63,216 nucleotides of DNA, taken from IMG/VR virus record IMGVR_UViG_3300046517_001388, positions 1 to 63,216 of that record; one strand, 5' to 3'. Below the pieces are notes generated by a model. That model did no database searches. It saw nothing but the letters and a program-made list of their open reading frames with translations, and was not told the origin of the DNA. Below, piece by piece: positions 16,145-24,521 of this stretch (positions within the stretch are counted from its first letter, which is position 1; the number at the start of each line of letters is the position of its first letter). Position numbers and translations under genes: made by a program. The DNA comes from a virus.

Positions 16145-16173
16145 AAGGGGAGCCGGTTTCCCGTGCCCCCCTT
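16145..16173. terminator. Convergent terminator-like hairpin
   Basis: AAGGGG 16145-16150 pairs with CCCCTT 16168-16173, and GC pairs inside the loop may extend it. It lies between two converging operons. There is no long U run on either strand, so strength is uncertain. Confidence 0.45.
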
Positions 16174-16197
16174 GGACTAACCTCTTGCTCTGTCTGG

Positions 16198-16767
16198 TTA
16201 CGCTGTCGGTGTCGCTGTCGGTGCCGGTGGCGTAGTCGCTTCCGGCGGGCGGTAGCACACCCAAACCCAGCCCTGCCCCGGCAAGAATCCCATCACCCAC
16301 GTGAAGCCGGGAGGGGCCTCAGTCGGCGGCGGGGTGTTGATCGGATGCGTGGGGAAGTTGCCGCTGGGCGGTTGCGGTCCACCGGGAGGTGTCACGGGGA
16401 ACCACGGGGGACCGGCAATGGGGAACTCAGGATGAGGCAGCGATCCGCCCCAGCCAGGGTATCCCGGCGAGGTTCCCGGCGGGTAGAAGATCGGGTGCGA
16501 CGGGTACGGATCTCCCGGCTTCCATCCACCGCCACCACCAGGAGGGACCGGCGGTTCAACGGGGAACCAGGGGGGCCCAGCAATGGGGAATTCCGGGTGG
16601 GGTCTAGAGCCGCCCCAGCCGGGGTAACCAGGACTCGTGCCTGGGGGATAGAAAATGGGATGGCTGGGGTAAGGATCTCCCGGTTGCCACCCGCCACCAC
16701 CGCCACCGCCGGGGGGAGTTACGGGATCGGTAACCTCCACCCAGCCGGATACGTGTTTCAAGGCCAT
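16198..16767 (-). CDS. Pro/Gly-rich repeat protein
   Basis: A 189-residue protein made of a nearly exact repeat of about 52 residues (each with GDPYPSHPIFYPPGTSPGYP and HPEFPIAGPPWFPV), joined by poly-Gly linkers. Repeats of HPI/FPI-PPG type are common in small phage structural or capsid-linked proteins. The start follows AAAGGAG at the upstream end. It is the distal gene of the leftward operon. The matching DNA copies suggest a recent internal duplication. Confidence 0.6.
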   Translation of the reverse strand: MALKHVSGWVEVTDPVTPPGGGGGGGWQPGDPYPSHPIFYPPGTSPGYPGWGGSRPHPEFPIAGPPWFPVEPPVPPGGGGGWKPGDPYPSHPIFYPPGTSPGYPGWGGSLPHPEFPIAGPPWFPVTPPGGPQPPSGNFPTHPINTPPPTEAPPGFTWVMGFLPGQGWVWVCYRPPEATTPPAPTATPTA

Positions 16768-16798
16768 ATTCGTATTGCTCCTTTTGTTGATTTAACAC

Positions 16799-17611
16799 TC
16801 AACCTTGTTGCAGGCCCCGTGAACCGGCTCTCATCTTACCCATGCGTCTGGATATGCCGCCACTGGTAATCAGACTGCTGCCGGGAGAGCCGGGGCCCTG
16901 TAAAATCTGAAACGGATTGATGTACATGGATGCCACTTCAGCCTGCTGCAATTCCCGAGACCAGAGAATGCTGTAGACCATGCCGGGAAAGACTTGAGCG
17001 ACAACCAAGTTGAAGTTACCCGCCACCGTTGTATCGGGCGTGCCTGAATTGAAATAGTAGGTGAACGCAACCGACTTGGCGTCATGGTACAGCGTGACTC
17101 CATTCACTCCACCATTCCAGGTGCCGGTGAACTGATGGAACTTCCCATCCACAAAGGTCTGGGCGTTGGTGGCCACGCACCGCTTGCCGCCGGTATTGGC
17201 GTTGTAGACGAAGATCCCGAATGCGCCAGGGCGGAAGTTGGAGCCATCGTTCTGGAGGTTGCAACTGAGATAGTTCTGGATGTTGCCGCCGCTCCCGTTC
17301 TTGTGGAGTGTGAGTGGCAAATCCACACTGGACGATACGGGATTGGCGTACACCATGAATGTCCTGGGAGAACTTCCCATATCGTAATTCGCTGTAGTGT
17401 AGGCCCAGGTGTCGGCGGTGGTGAAGTTCCGGCCCATTCCGATTGGCGTCTGAGCTCTTACGACATTGGTCAGGGAGGTGGGACGATCCTGGTTCACCAG
17501 ATTCTGCGTGCCGTAAGCCGGGAACACACAGAACATCATATTGCGTGTGATGGGATTGTTCCAGTTAATCCTCAACACAGTTGCGTTACTCAGAAAGCGA
17601 AGTGGGATCAT
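16799..17611 (-). CDS. LamG/concanavalin-like virion protein
   Basis: A 270-residue protein. The start was set at the ATG overlapping the upstream stop (17608-17611), not the longer frame that runs into that gene. The middle and C-terminus follow a concanavalin/LamG pattern: RTFMVYANPV, HQFTGTWNGGVNGVTLYHDA, then SILWSRELQQAEV near the end. This type often forms receptor-binding or fibre-tip parts in phage particles. Confidence 0.6.
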   Translation of the reverse strand: MIPLRFLSNATVLRINWNNPITRNMMFCVFPAYGTQNLVNQDRPTSLTNVVRAQTPIGMGRNFTTADTWAYTTANYDMGSSPRTFMVYANPVSSSVDLPLTLHKNGSGGNIQNYLSCNLQNDGSNFRPGAFGIFVYNANTGGKRCVATNAQTFVDGKFHQFTGTWNGGVNGVTLYHDAKSVAFTYYFNSGTPDTTVAGNFNLVVAQVFPGMVYSILWSRELQQAEVASMYINPFQILQGPGSPGSSLITSGGISRRMGKMRAGSRGLQQG

Positions 17612-18081
17612 GCAATATCCGTAGTAATACCGTTGTAAGAAACCACATGATTGCCGCCGGTTGCATCGAGGGCCACACCGGAACTGTTGACCACACCCGC
17701 TGCCCACTTTGCGCCAGGGTCATAGACCATGAAGTTGGCTTTCAAGACATCCCCGGTTGCAGCCGATGGTCCGGTTCCCAGCACGCCGATTAGCTGGGCA
17801 TTCTTCTGCGTCCAGCCTGCATCACTAGCTCCCGCGCTATCGTCGCGGATTGGGGTGCCGTCATTGTTGTCGCGAATCAGGTAGAGGTAGATCGCCGTAT
17901 TGGATGTGGGAGCGGTGCCCAGTTTGATGCTGGCCGAGATCTCGATGCGCTGGAAGCGATTGGTGGTGTTATCGACCAGGGTGGACTGTCTTCCCACACC
18001 AAGCGTAGAGGTGGCCAGACTGGCGAGTGTGATGGTGAGACCAACTGGTGCGTTATATGCCGAATCTTTTAAGGTAGACAT
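17608..18081 (-). CDS. Probable virion structural protein
   Basis: A 157-residue beta-rich protein (NRFQRIEISASIKLGTAP, then YLYLIRDNNDGTP). It resembles phage fibre or decoration segments. It overlaps the LamG gene by 4 bp and lies between it and an internal-virion-like gene. Confidence 0.5.
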   Translation of the reverse strand: MSTLKDSAYNAPVGLTITLASLATSTLGVGRQSTLVDNTTNRFQRIEISASIKLGTAPTSNTAIYLYLIRDNNDGTPIRDDSAGASDAGWTQKNAQLIGVLGTGPSAATGDVLKANFMVYDPGAKWAAGVVNSSGVALDATGGNHVVSYNGITTDIA

Positions 18082-18097
18082 AAGAAGTCCTAAGTAA

Positions 18098-20485
18098 TTA
18101 CCACTCCGGTGGCGGGGGCAAATTGGGCTGTTGTTCCCGAGTCACTCCCTGAACCATGTTGAGAATCTGGTGGTAGTCATCCATCATCTGGTCCCTAGTG
18201 TAAGCGGGATCTTTCATTCCTGTAAGACTGGGACGATGCGCCAGAATCCAATTCGACACATCCTTGTGATGCTGTTTTGAATTTCTGCCATTCGCTACGC
18301 TGTATGGATCTTTCAGCCCAGTCTTTGCCTGCATGTATTTCTTCCAGGCATCGTGAAGCCACTGCCGTCCCAGAGTTTCCGGGTCGGTCTGATCATCCTT
18401 TGCCGACTTCTCCAGATGTTCCACGCTGACTTTCTTGCCGCGAGTACCGGACACATCAGCCATCTCATGCAGGGGCAGTGCGCCGGGATCTTGCACCGTG
18501 GGTTCTGCCGGGGGCGGCGGTGGCAAGTTGGGTTCCGCCGTTGGTGGTGCCGCTGGTGGTGGTGTAATAATCGGACCCTTCGATGAAGTCTTCATCCTGG
18601 CGGCGATCTGGGCCTCTGCCATGGTCGGGGTGATCAGGACCGGCTTACCGTCTGCGCCAGTAACCACCACCGTCCCCTCAGGCATCCCGGTGGTCCCGGT
18701 GTCCTCCTTGCCCTTACCCTTGGCTTTGCCCTTACCGGCGTTCTTTGCTGCTTCCTGGTCAGCCAGAACCTGCGCCAGGGACCGGCTCTCGATCCCGTAG
18801 TCGGGTGTGGTGGGCGGTTGTTTCTCAAGCTCGAATTGGCCGGGGTAGAGTTCCTCCTCAGGATTGTTGACCACGGGGCCTTTGGGCAGATCCTCCACTG
18901 CCGGTGGGGGCGGTGGCAGGGTAGGTTGCTGGCCGTATAGTTCAGACGGGTTGAGGGTGGTACGCGGGTTGTTCGGTGTCGAGGGGACTAGGCTGCTGCC
19001 GAAGCCGCCGGTACGCACGGTGGGGATCGGCGTGGCATTGGCCGGTGCCGGTGCAGCCGTGGGGTCCTGGCCGTAGAGTTCCCATGGCCTGAGTGTGGTG
19101 ATCGGTTCGCCAGGGCCGGTCCTGCCCAGCGCACTCGATCCGAAGCCGCCGACATTCAAGCTGGGAGAGGGCAGGTTACGGTTCTGCGGAAGGTTCTCAC
19201 CACCGGGAAGAGAGCTTGGTAGGTCAGGCATGGGCTTGCCCTGCATGGAATTACGCCGCAGGGAATCCGCCATGTTGGCAATGTCCATATCGCCAGGGTT
19301 TTCATACCCACTACTTTGCAGGTATGCTTTGGCCTGATTGAATTGGACTTCAAGCGGTAGCTCATCGAAGCGAAACGGTTTCGCCTGCTCTCTCGGCAGG
19401 TTGCCCTGGCGCACCGTCGAGGCCGGATCGGGCATGCCGACAAGCTCCTCAGGGTTGTAGGTGGTGGTTGCCGGTCCCGGCTCTGTCCTGCCGATTGCAC
19501 TGCTGCCGAATCCTCCTACCCGCATCCTGGCCTCTGGTGGTGCCGGTGCTTCGGGCGGGCCCATGGGCCGAGGCAACATGGTGGGTCGAGGGACTGGGTT
19601 GAAGAGCGATCCCGGTGCGCGACGGCCACCCGCTGCCATACCCGATGCAAAGCCTTCAAGAGGGGGTGCCTCTGCCGGTAGCGGAGGTAGGCTGCTGGGG
19701 AGCCGCATCTCGACGCCATTACGCATCACCGTGGCCCCAGGTTCTGGCGCTATGGGAGACTGAACGCCGAGACGGAAGACACCCTCCGCAGTCCGAGGAC
19801 CGGCAATTTCAGTGTTGTACTTGTTTAGGGTATGACTCCATGCAGCCAAGTTCTTAAAAGGGGTTTGCCGTAATCCTTTAACGGGAACACCGGGAGTTTT
19901 CAGGTAGAACGGATTGCGAACCTTGGCACCCGCCACTGCACCAGTAGCAAGCCCAAGAGCGTCTCCCAATGCATGGAAGGTTCCAGGGATGGTTGTGTAG
20001 TCACCGAGCTTGTCCATGCCCTGCTGGACACCACTGCCGACACCGAGCCCAGTCAACGTGCCCACGGGATTGGCGGCGAGTGCCGGGAGGATCGAGGGGC
20101 TCATGGCGGTACCGATCAGACGAGCCTCATCACTCAGGCCGTACAGCTTGGCATCCAGACTATTCGGGTTGTCACCGGCAGCGGCCATGCCAGGGTAGAC
20201 CGGCTCTGCTGCACCCAGTTGTTCCTGAGTGCGACTGCCCTTCAGTTTCAAGTTGCCGTGCTTGTCGTACTCACTGGTGTTGTGAACCTTGGGTGCTGCG
20301 GGCGGTGGCGCACCATTGAGATGGTCGATGATCTCTCCCGCTGAGTAACCGGCATCCATTGCTGCCTTGATCCTGGGCCCCATCTCCGCAGACCCGCCCA
20401 GTGCCTGGAGGATCTCATCATCCGAGTAACCCTCCTTGCGGGCAGCGGCGATCCTAGCGGGATAGGGATTGGCAGCAGGGTCCAT
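18098..20485 (-). CDS. Large Pro-rich internal-virion-like protein
   Basis: A 795-residue protein. The N-terminus has two similar helical repeats (EGYSDDEILQALGG and AGYSAGEIIDHLNG), which are seen in large podovirus internal proteins. The middle is Pro/Gly-rich with three copies of a GGFGSSxxGRT-like unit followed by ELYGQ or ELVG. A helical C-terminal domain contains HEMADVSGTRG and ends QPNLPPPPEW. In this slot, two genes from the tail proteins, an ejected or inner-core protein is likely. Confidence 0.55.
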   Translation of the reverse strand: MDPAANPYPARIAAARKEGYSDDEILQALGGSAEMGPRIKAAMDAGYSAGEIIDHLNGAPPPAAPKVHNTSEYDKHGNLKLKGSRTQEQLGAAEPVYPGMAAAGDNPNSLDAKLYGLSDEARLIGTAMSPSILPALAANPVGTLTGLGVGSGVQQGMDKLGDYTTIPGTFHALGDALGLATGAVAGAKVRNPFYLKTPGVPVKGLRQTPFKNLAAWSHTLNKYNTEIAGPRTAEGVFRLGVQSPIAPEPGATVMRNGVEMRLPSSLPPLPAEAPPLEGFASGMAAGGRRAPGSLFNPVPRPTMLPRPMGPPEAPAPPEARMRVGGFGSSAIGRTEPGPATTTYNPEELVGMPDPASTVRQGNLPREQAKPFRFDELPLEVQFNQAKAYLQSSGYENPGDMDIANMADSLRRNSMQGKPMPDLPSSLPGGENLPQNRNLPSPSLNVGGFGSSALGRTGPGEPITTLRPWELYGQDPTAAPAPANATPIPTVRTGGFGSSLVPSTPNNPRTTLNPSELYGQQPTLPPPPPAVEDLPKGPVVNNPEEELYPGQFELEKQPPTTPDYGIESRSLAQVLADQEAAKNAGKGKAKGKGKEDTGTTGMPEGTVVVTGADGKPVLITPTMAEAQIAARMKTSSKGPIITPPPAAPPTAEPNLPPPPPAEPTVQDPGALPLHEMADVSGTRGKKVSVEHLEKSAKDDQTDPETLGRQWLHDAWKKYMQAKTGLKDPYSVANGRNSKQHHKDVSNWILAHRPSLTGMKDPAYTRDQMMDDYHQILNMVQGVTREQQPNLPPPPEW

Positions 20486-22516
20486 TTATCTCCCACCCAA
20501 GATGTCGGTTAGTGGCTTGCGGGCGGCTGGCGGCGGTGGTACCAGAGCAGGGCCGGGAGGAGGTGTGAGGCTGGAGTTGAACGCAGGCGCACTGCCGGGG
20601 ACGGTCAGGCCGGGATTGGTACGCTCCCAGGTGTTGACCGCATCCGCTGAGTCCTGCATGTTCTTGTAGATCAGCGACATCTTCTGGTACATGTTCTTGC
20701 GCGAGTCTTTCCACGCAATCGGGGTGTGGATCTGGGCTTCGTTGAATAGCTTGACCGCTTTCGACATGCCCTTGATCGCATTGCCAGCCTGACCAATCGA
20801 ACTCAGGGATAGCTGGGAAAGAAAGTCTCCCTGATCACCAGCCCGTCCAAAGCGGTAGGACAGGTAGGGAAGCAATTCGGTAGCCGGGGTGTCATCGTTC
20901 TTGTAGGGCTTCAACTCATCGAGCAGCCGCTTGACCATGAGCATCCTGGGCTGAAGTTCTTCCATGGTCTTCTGGCCTGCTGGAGTGTACTGGTTCTCCA
21001 TCCGCAACTTGTAGCTGGCCGGGGTCTCGCCAATGATTCGAGAGCCAGCGGGCAGGCCGTTGGGAGTCCCGGCGGCAGGGGCGGCGGCAGGCGTAGGCGC
21101 GGGTGCGGCCACGGGGCCCTTGGGCGTGTTGACCGGGGGACGGGGTGGAGCGGCAGCGGTTCCGGCAGCGGGCGCAGCAGAGGCTCCAGGGGGCGGCGGC
21201 AATGCCCTGGCAGGGGCACCGGCAGGAGGTGCGGCAACACGCTGGGTTTTGGTCTCGTTAGAGTGTGGGCTTGGAATCTGAACGACGGTATTGCCAACCG
21301 GGATGTTCTGAAGCGTGGTACCGGAACTCGATGTCACCTGGGGAGCGAACATCGGATTGAAGCCTTCGATCTCCGAGATGTGCCGCCCATCGGTGGTGAT
21401 GCCGGTGTACTGGTCATACGCCACATTCTTGACCGTGCCGTCCCGCTGGGTTTCCTTACCCACCCGCAGGCTGGCTTCCACCGGCACTCCAAAGGTCTTG
21501 CCATTGGCACTGGCGATGCGGATCGCGGTCCCTGGTTTGATCGGGGCACCATTCATGTCCACCATTCCAGGTTGCGACTGAGTCACGCCGGGGATGTTGT
21601 AGTGCGGTTCGGGAGTTACGTTCTGGCCGGTCAGGAAGGAAAGTTTCTCGCGATCAGTCAGGTGTTGATAGGCCGGATCGCTGGCCAGCAGTTCCTTGCG
21701 CTGTTCGTAATTGCGGCGAGTCAGGTCGAGTGCAGCCTGGGTGTCAGCGGTCTTCTGCTGGGTGTAGAGCGGCATGTCCCGAGCGGCTTTGCGGCGTCCC
21801 AGCGATTCGGGAGTGTAGCGCAGGCCCTCGACCTGATCCGCAGTCGGCAATTGAGCCATGAGCCCAGCAGGGGCCGTAGGAGGTGTAGCAGGCGCGGGGT
21901 TGGCCCAGCGTGCTTCAGGTTGAATCTGCGGTCCACCAAATCCCGTTGCCGCAGTGCTCTGTCCCAGATCGGCTAAGGTCTTGGGAGTGCTGACGGGGCC
22001 GGTCTGTTGTTGCTGCCCATCAGGTCCCGCTGGAAGAGGGGGCGGTGACCCCATTTTCTGAGGAGGTGGAGCCGCAGTCCCGCTCAGATCGAAGCCGGTG
22101 GGTGGAGGGGCCTGTTGAGCCTGAGCCGCAGCATTGGGATCGACGCCGACAACGCCGGGGGAAGCTTGCCGCATGAAGCCGGTCTGCGAGGGGGTGATGG
22201 CCATCGGGGGAGTGCCACCCGCCGGGATCGCGGGAGTGCCGGTGTTGGGCTGGGTGCCAGAGAGCATGTCTTGCCGCTTACTCAGGTTGTCATGCGCGGT
22301 CTTGAAGCCGAGAGCACTGTCCCATCCCTGATAGAGTTCATCGGGGATATATTTCTTCAGCCCCTTGAGCACCAACGCTGCCGTTTCGGGCGGCATGTCG
22401 CTCTCACCCTTGAGATAGGAGGTCAACATCTTCATCGACCAGTCGGCGGTTTCCCGCTGGTTGTGAATCTGTTCGGCGTGATGCCGCCCGATCAACCCTC
22501 CGATGATTCCACCCAT
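20486..22516 (-). CDS. Large internal-virion-like protein
   Basis: A 676-residue protein. It begins MGGIIGGLIGRHHAE, with a short hydrophobic Gly-rich head as in podovirus internal or ejection proteins. The middle is Pro/Ala-rich (PPPPGASAAPAAG and similar) and the last 170 residues are helical. It may pass into the cell with the DNA. The start abuts the neighbouring genes. Confidence 0.5.
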   Translation of the reverse strand: MGGIIGGLIGRHHAEQIHNQRETADWSMKMLTSYLKGESDMPPETAALVLKGLKKYIPDELYQGWDSALGFKTAHDNLSKRQDMLSGTQPNTGTPAIPAGGTPPMAITPSQTGFMRQASPGVVGVDPNAAAQAQQAPPPTGFDLSGTAAPPPQKMGSPPPLPAGPDGQQQQTGPVSTPKTLADLGQSTAATGFGGPQIQPEARWANPAPATPPTAPAGLMAQLPTADQVEGLRYTPESLGRRKAARDMPLYTQQKTADTQAALDLTRRNYEQRKELLASDPAYQHLTDREKLSFLTGQNVTPEPHYNIPGVTQSQPGMVDMNGAPIKPGTAIRIASANGKTFGVPVEASLRVGKETQRDGTVKNVAYDQYTGITTDGRHISEIEGFNPMFAPQVTSSSGTTLQNIPVGNTVVQIPSPHSNETKTQRVAAPPAGAPARALPPPPGASAAPAAGTAAAPPRPPVNTPKGPVAAPAPTPAAAPAAGTPNGLPAGSRIIGETPASYKLRMENQYTPAGQKTMEELQPRMLMVKRLLDELKPYKNDDTPATELLPYLSYRFGRAGDQGDFLSQLSLSSIGQAGNAIKGMSKAVKLFNEAQIHTPIAWKDSRKNMYQKMSLIYKNMQDSADAVNTWERTNPGLTVPGSAPAFNSSLTPPPGPALVPPPPAARKPLTDILGGR

Positions 22517-22529
22517 ATTGGTTTCCTTT

Positions 22530-23411
22530 CTACTTATTCATCTGCGAGACGTTATAGCCCTGGCTGATATCGCCGGTCAGGGCAGTCAACCCATGGGTCA
22601 GGTTGTTGATGTTATTCATATCGACCTGAGTGTTCTGTCCACGCCGCGCCGTTGCGAGTCCACCGGACTGGTTGAGCAGGTTGGCTCCCAGGCTCGACTG
22701 CGAGATACCGAGTTGACCGAGGATGTTGGCGATCTGCGAGTAGAGTCCGCCGATCTGGCCCTGCGTGCCTGCGATGTTGTTCTGCAAGCCGCCGATCTGA
22801 CCCTGCGTCCCGGCAATGGTGTTCAGGTTGGTAGCAGCCTGGGGTTGCAGACTGAACAGTTGGTTGTTCACATCCCGGTTCAAAGCGAAGGGCAGGTTGG
22901 CACTCATGGCAGCGGCATACCCGCCACGGGGCGCATTCATCTGGGCCTGGGAGGTGGCATTGGCGTAGTTGGTCCCGGCCTGGGTGGCGTAGGGCGCGAT
23001 GGCTTTGTCCATCGTGTCCTGGTCACCGGAGAGAATCTTCTCCCAGTAGGACTGGGCAGGCTTCAAAGTGTTGAGGGCGGTATTCGAGGTGTCGAGGGCA
23101 GTGCCGGTGGTGCCCATTGCGGTACCGGCAGCGGTATCGGCCTTGCCGCCGGGGAGCAGTTCGGATGCGGCGTAGTTGGTCTTGTCCTCGCCCTGGCCAT
23201 AGCTCGACTTGCCTGTGGTGGCAAGGTAGTTCTGCATGGATCTCAGGAACTGGGTGAGAGAGTCCTGGGAATTGTCCACACCTTCAGTTGCAATGTCACC
23301 GACTTTGTAGGTGTTGCCCTGGCCGGTGTAGCTGGACTTGTCCTTGACCCCGTTACCTACGATGCCTTTATAGATGCCGTAGCCGGGAACCAAAGTAGAT
23401 AACAGATCCAT
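22530..23411 (-). CDS. Virion structural protein, Gln/Asn/Ala-rich
   Basis: A 293-residue protein. The start at 23411 was chosen because GAGGGAG lies just upstream; an in-frame ATG 33 bp further out lacks one. It has a duplicated IAGTQGQIGGL (two copies in the C-terminal third) and a predicted helical Ala/Asn core, like podovirus tail-associated or internal proteins. Confidence 0.5.
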   Translation of the reverse strand: MDLLSTLVPGYGIYKGIVGNGVKDKSSYTGQGNTYKVGDIATEGVDNSQDSLTQFLRSMQNYLATTGKSSYGQGEDKTNYAASELLPGGKADTAAGTAMGTTGTALDTSNTALNTLKPAQSYWEKILSGDQDTMDKAIAPYATQAGTNYANATSQAQMNAPRGGYAAAMSANLPFALNRDVNNQLFSLQPQAATNLNTIAGTQGQIGGLQNNIAGTQGQIGGLYSQIANILGQLGISQSSLGANLLNQSGGLATARRGQNTQVDMNNINNLTHGLTALTGDISQGYNVSQMNK

Positions 23412-23447
23412 GGTTTCTCCCTCAAATAAGAGTGTCTCATCCAATCT

Positions 23448-24521
23448 CTAAGCCGTCAGCCCATGACCCCCGGAAGCCGCCGAAAGTATGGCAAGGATGG
23501 AGTTAATCGCTGTCTGCAAATTGTTCACGTCGCCATTGAGTTGCGACACCGCAGCCTTGAGTGTGTTGAGCATGCCCTGTTCGGTTGCCGTGTAGGTTGC
23601 GCCTGCCGTAGTAAAGATGCCGGTGGTGGCGATGATAGGGGGTGTTACCGCTGCCAGCCGAGGGCCCACCACCTGGGTGCCAGCCACCTGATAAACCCCA
23701 GGAGTGTTCACGTTGCCGTTGGCCAGATTGACCGAGAACAGGAAGTTTAGAGCGGTGGGCGCGATACCCACGGTGTTGCCGACTCCCCCGTACATCTGAA
23801 AGAAGCCAGCGTTCTTGAAGGTGGTACAGATCCCGGCATGGCGTGCAATGTAACCACCGCCGGTCCAGTCCAGGTCATAAAAGACAAACTGGGCATCCAC
23901 TCCCTTGTTGCACAACCCCATGACGCCCACTGAATTGTTGGTGATTTTGAGTTGCAGTTCGGGCGGGGGAGTACCGGCCTCTTCGAGGTGCAGGGGCAAG
24001 GTGCCGCTGACGATGGAGCCGCTGTCGGTCAGGCTGGATTCAACCAGGACGCCTGGGGTAGAGACCTTGGGGATTGCGCCCGCATGGGTCAGGTTGCTGG
24101 CCCCTCTGACACCGTCGAGCGTGTCCCAGGATGTGCCATTCCAGCGGTAATCCGAGGCATTGGTTGCGCTGTAGAGGAAGTCGGTGTCGTTGGGGCCCAG
24201 GTCGGCAGGCCGATTCGCCAGGAGCCCGCGCATGAAGCCGTAGAGCAGGACCCAGGCATGGGCCGCATTGACCACCATCACCATGTAGATGGCATCGCTA
24301 CGGTCAGTCTCGATATACCAGGAGCCCAGGTTCTCGTTGATGGCCGGATACAGGTTGTTGCGGTTGACGTGGAGATCCTGGTAGACCACACCCGAGCCCA
24401 CGGTGGCGTCTAGCTGGGAGATATACTCGTAAGCCCGCCGGATGGCTTGCAGGATGGTATAGGGCAGAGTCCGGTCTTCATTGACCTTGACTCCATCGAG
24501 TTGGGGAAACTTAACTGTCAT
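23448..24521 (-). CDS. Tail/fibre structural protein
   Basis: A 357-residue protein. It has a helical N-terminus (YTILQAIRRAYEYISQLD), then a beta-rich part including VNTPGVYQVAGTQVVGPRL, and a C-terminal coiled-coil-like heptad (LKAAVSQLNGDVNNLQTAIN), a pattern found in trimeric phage fibres. It overlaps the giant tail gene by 4 bp. Confidence 0.55.
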   Translation of the reverse strand: MTVKFPQLDGVKVNEDRTLPYTILQAIRRAYEYISQLDATVGSGVVYQDLHVNRNNLYPAINENLGSWYIETDRSDAIYMVMVVNAAHAWVLLYGFMRGLLANRPADLGPNDTDFLYSATNASDYRWNGTSWDTLDGVRGASNLTHAGAIPKVSTPGVLVESSLTDSGSIVSGTLPLHLEEAGTPPPELQLKITNNSVGVMGLCNKGVDAQFVFYDLDWTGGGYIARHAGICTTFKNAGFFQMYGGVGNTVGIAPTALNFLFSVNLANGNVNTPGVYQVAGTQVVGPRLAAVTPPIIATTGIFTTAGATYTATEQGMLNTLKAAVSQLNGDVNNLQTAINSILAILSAASGGHGLTA

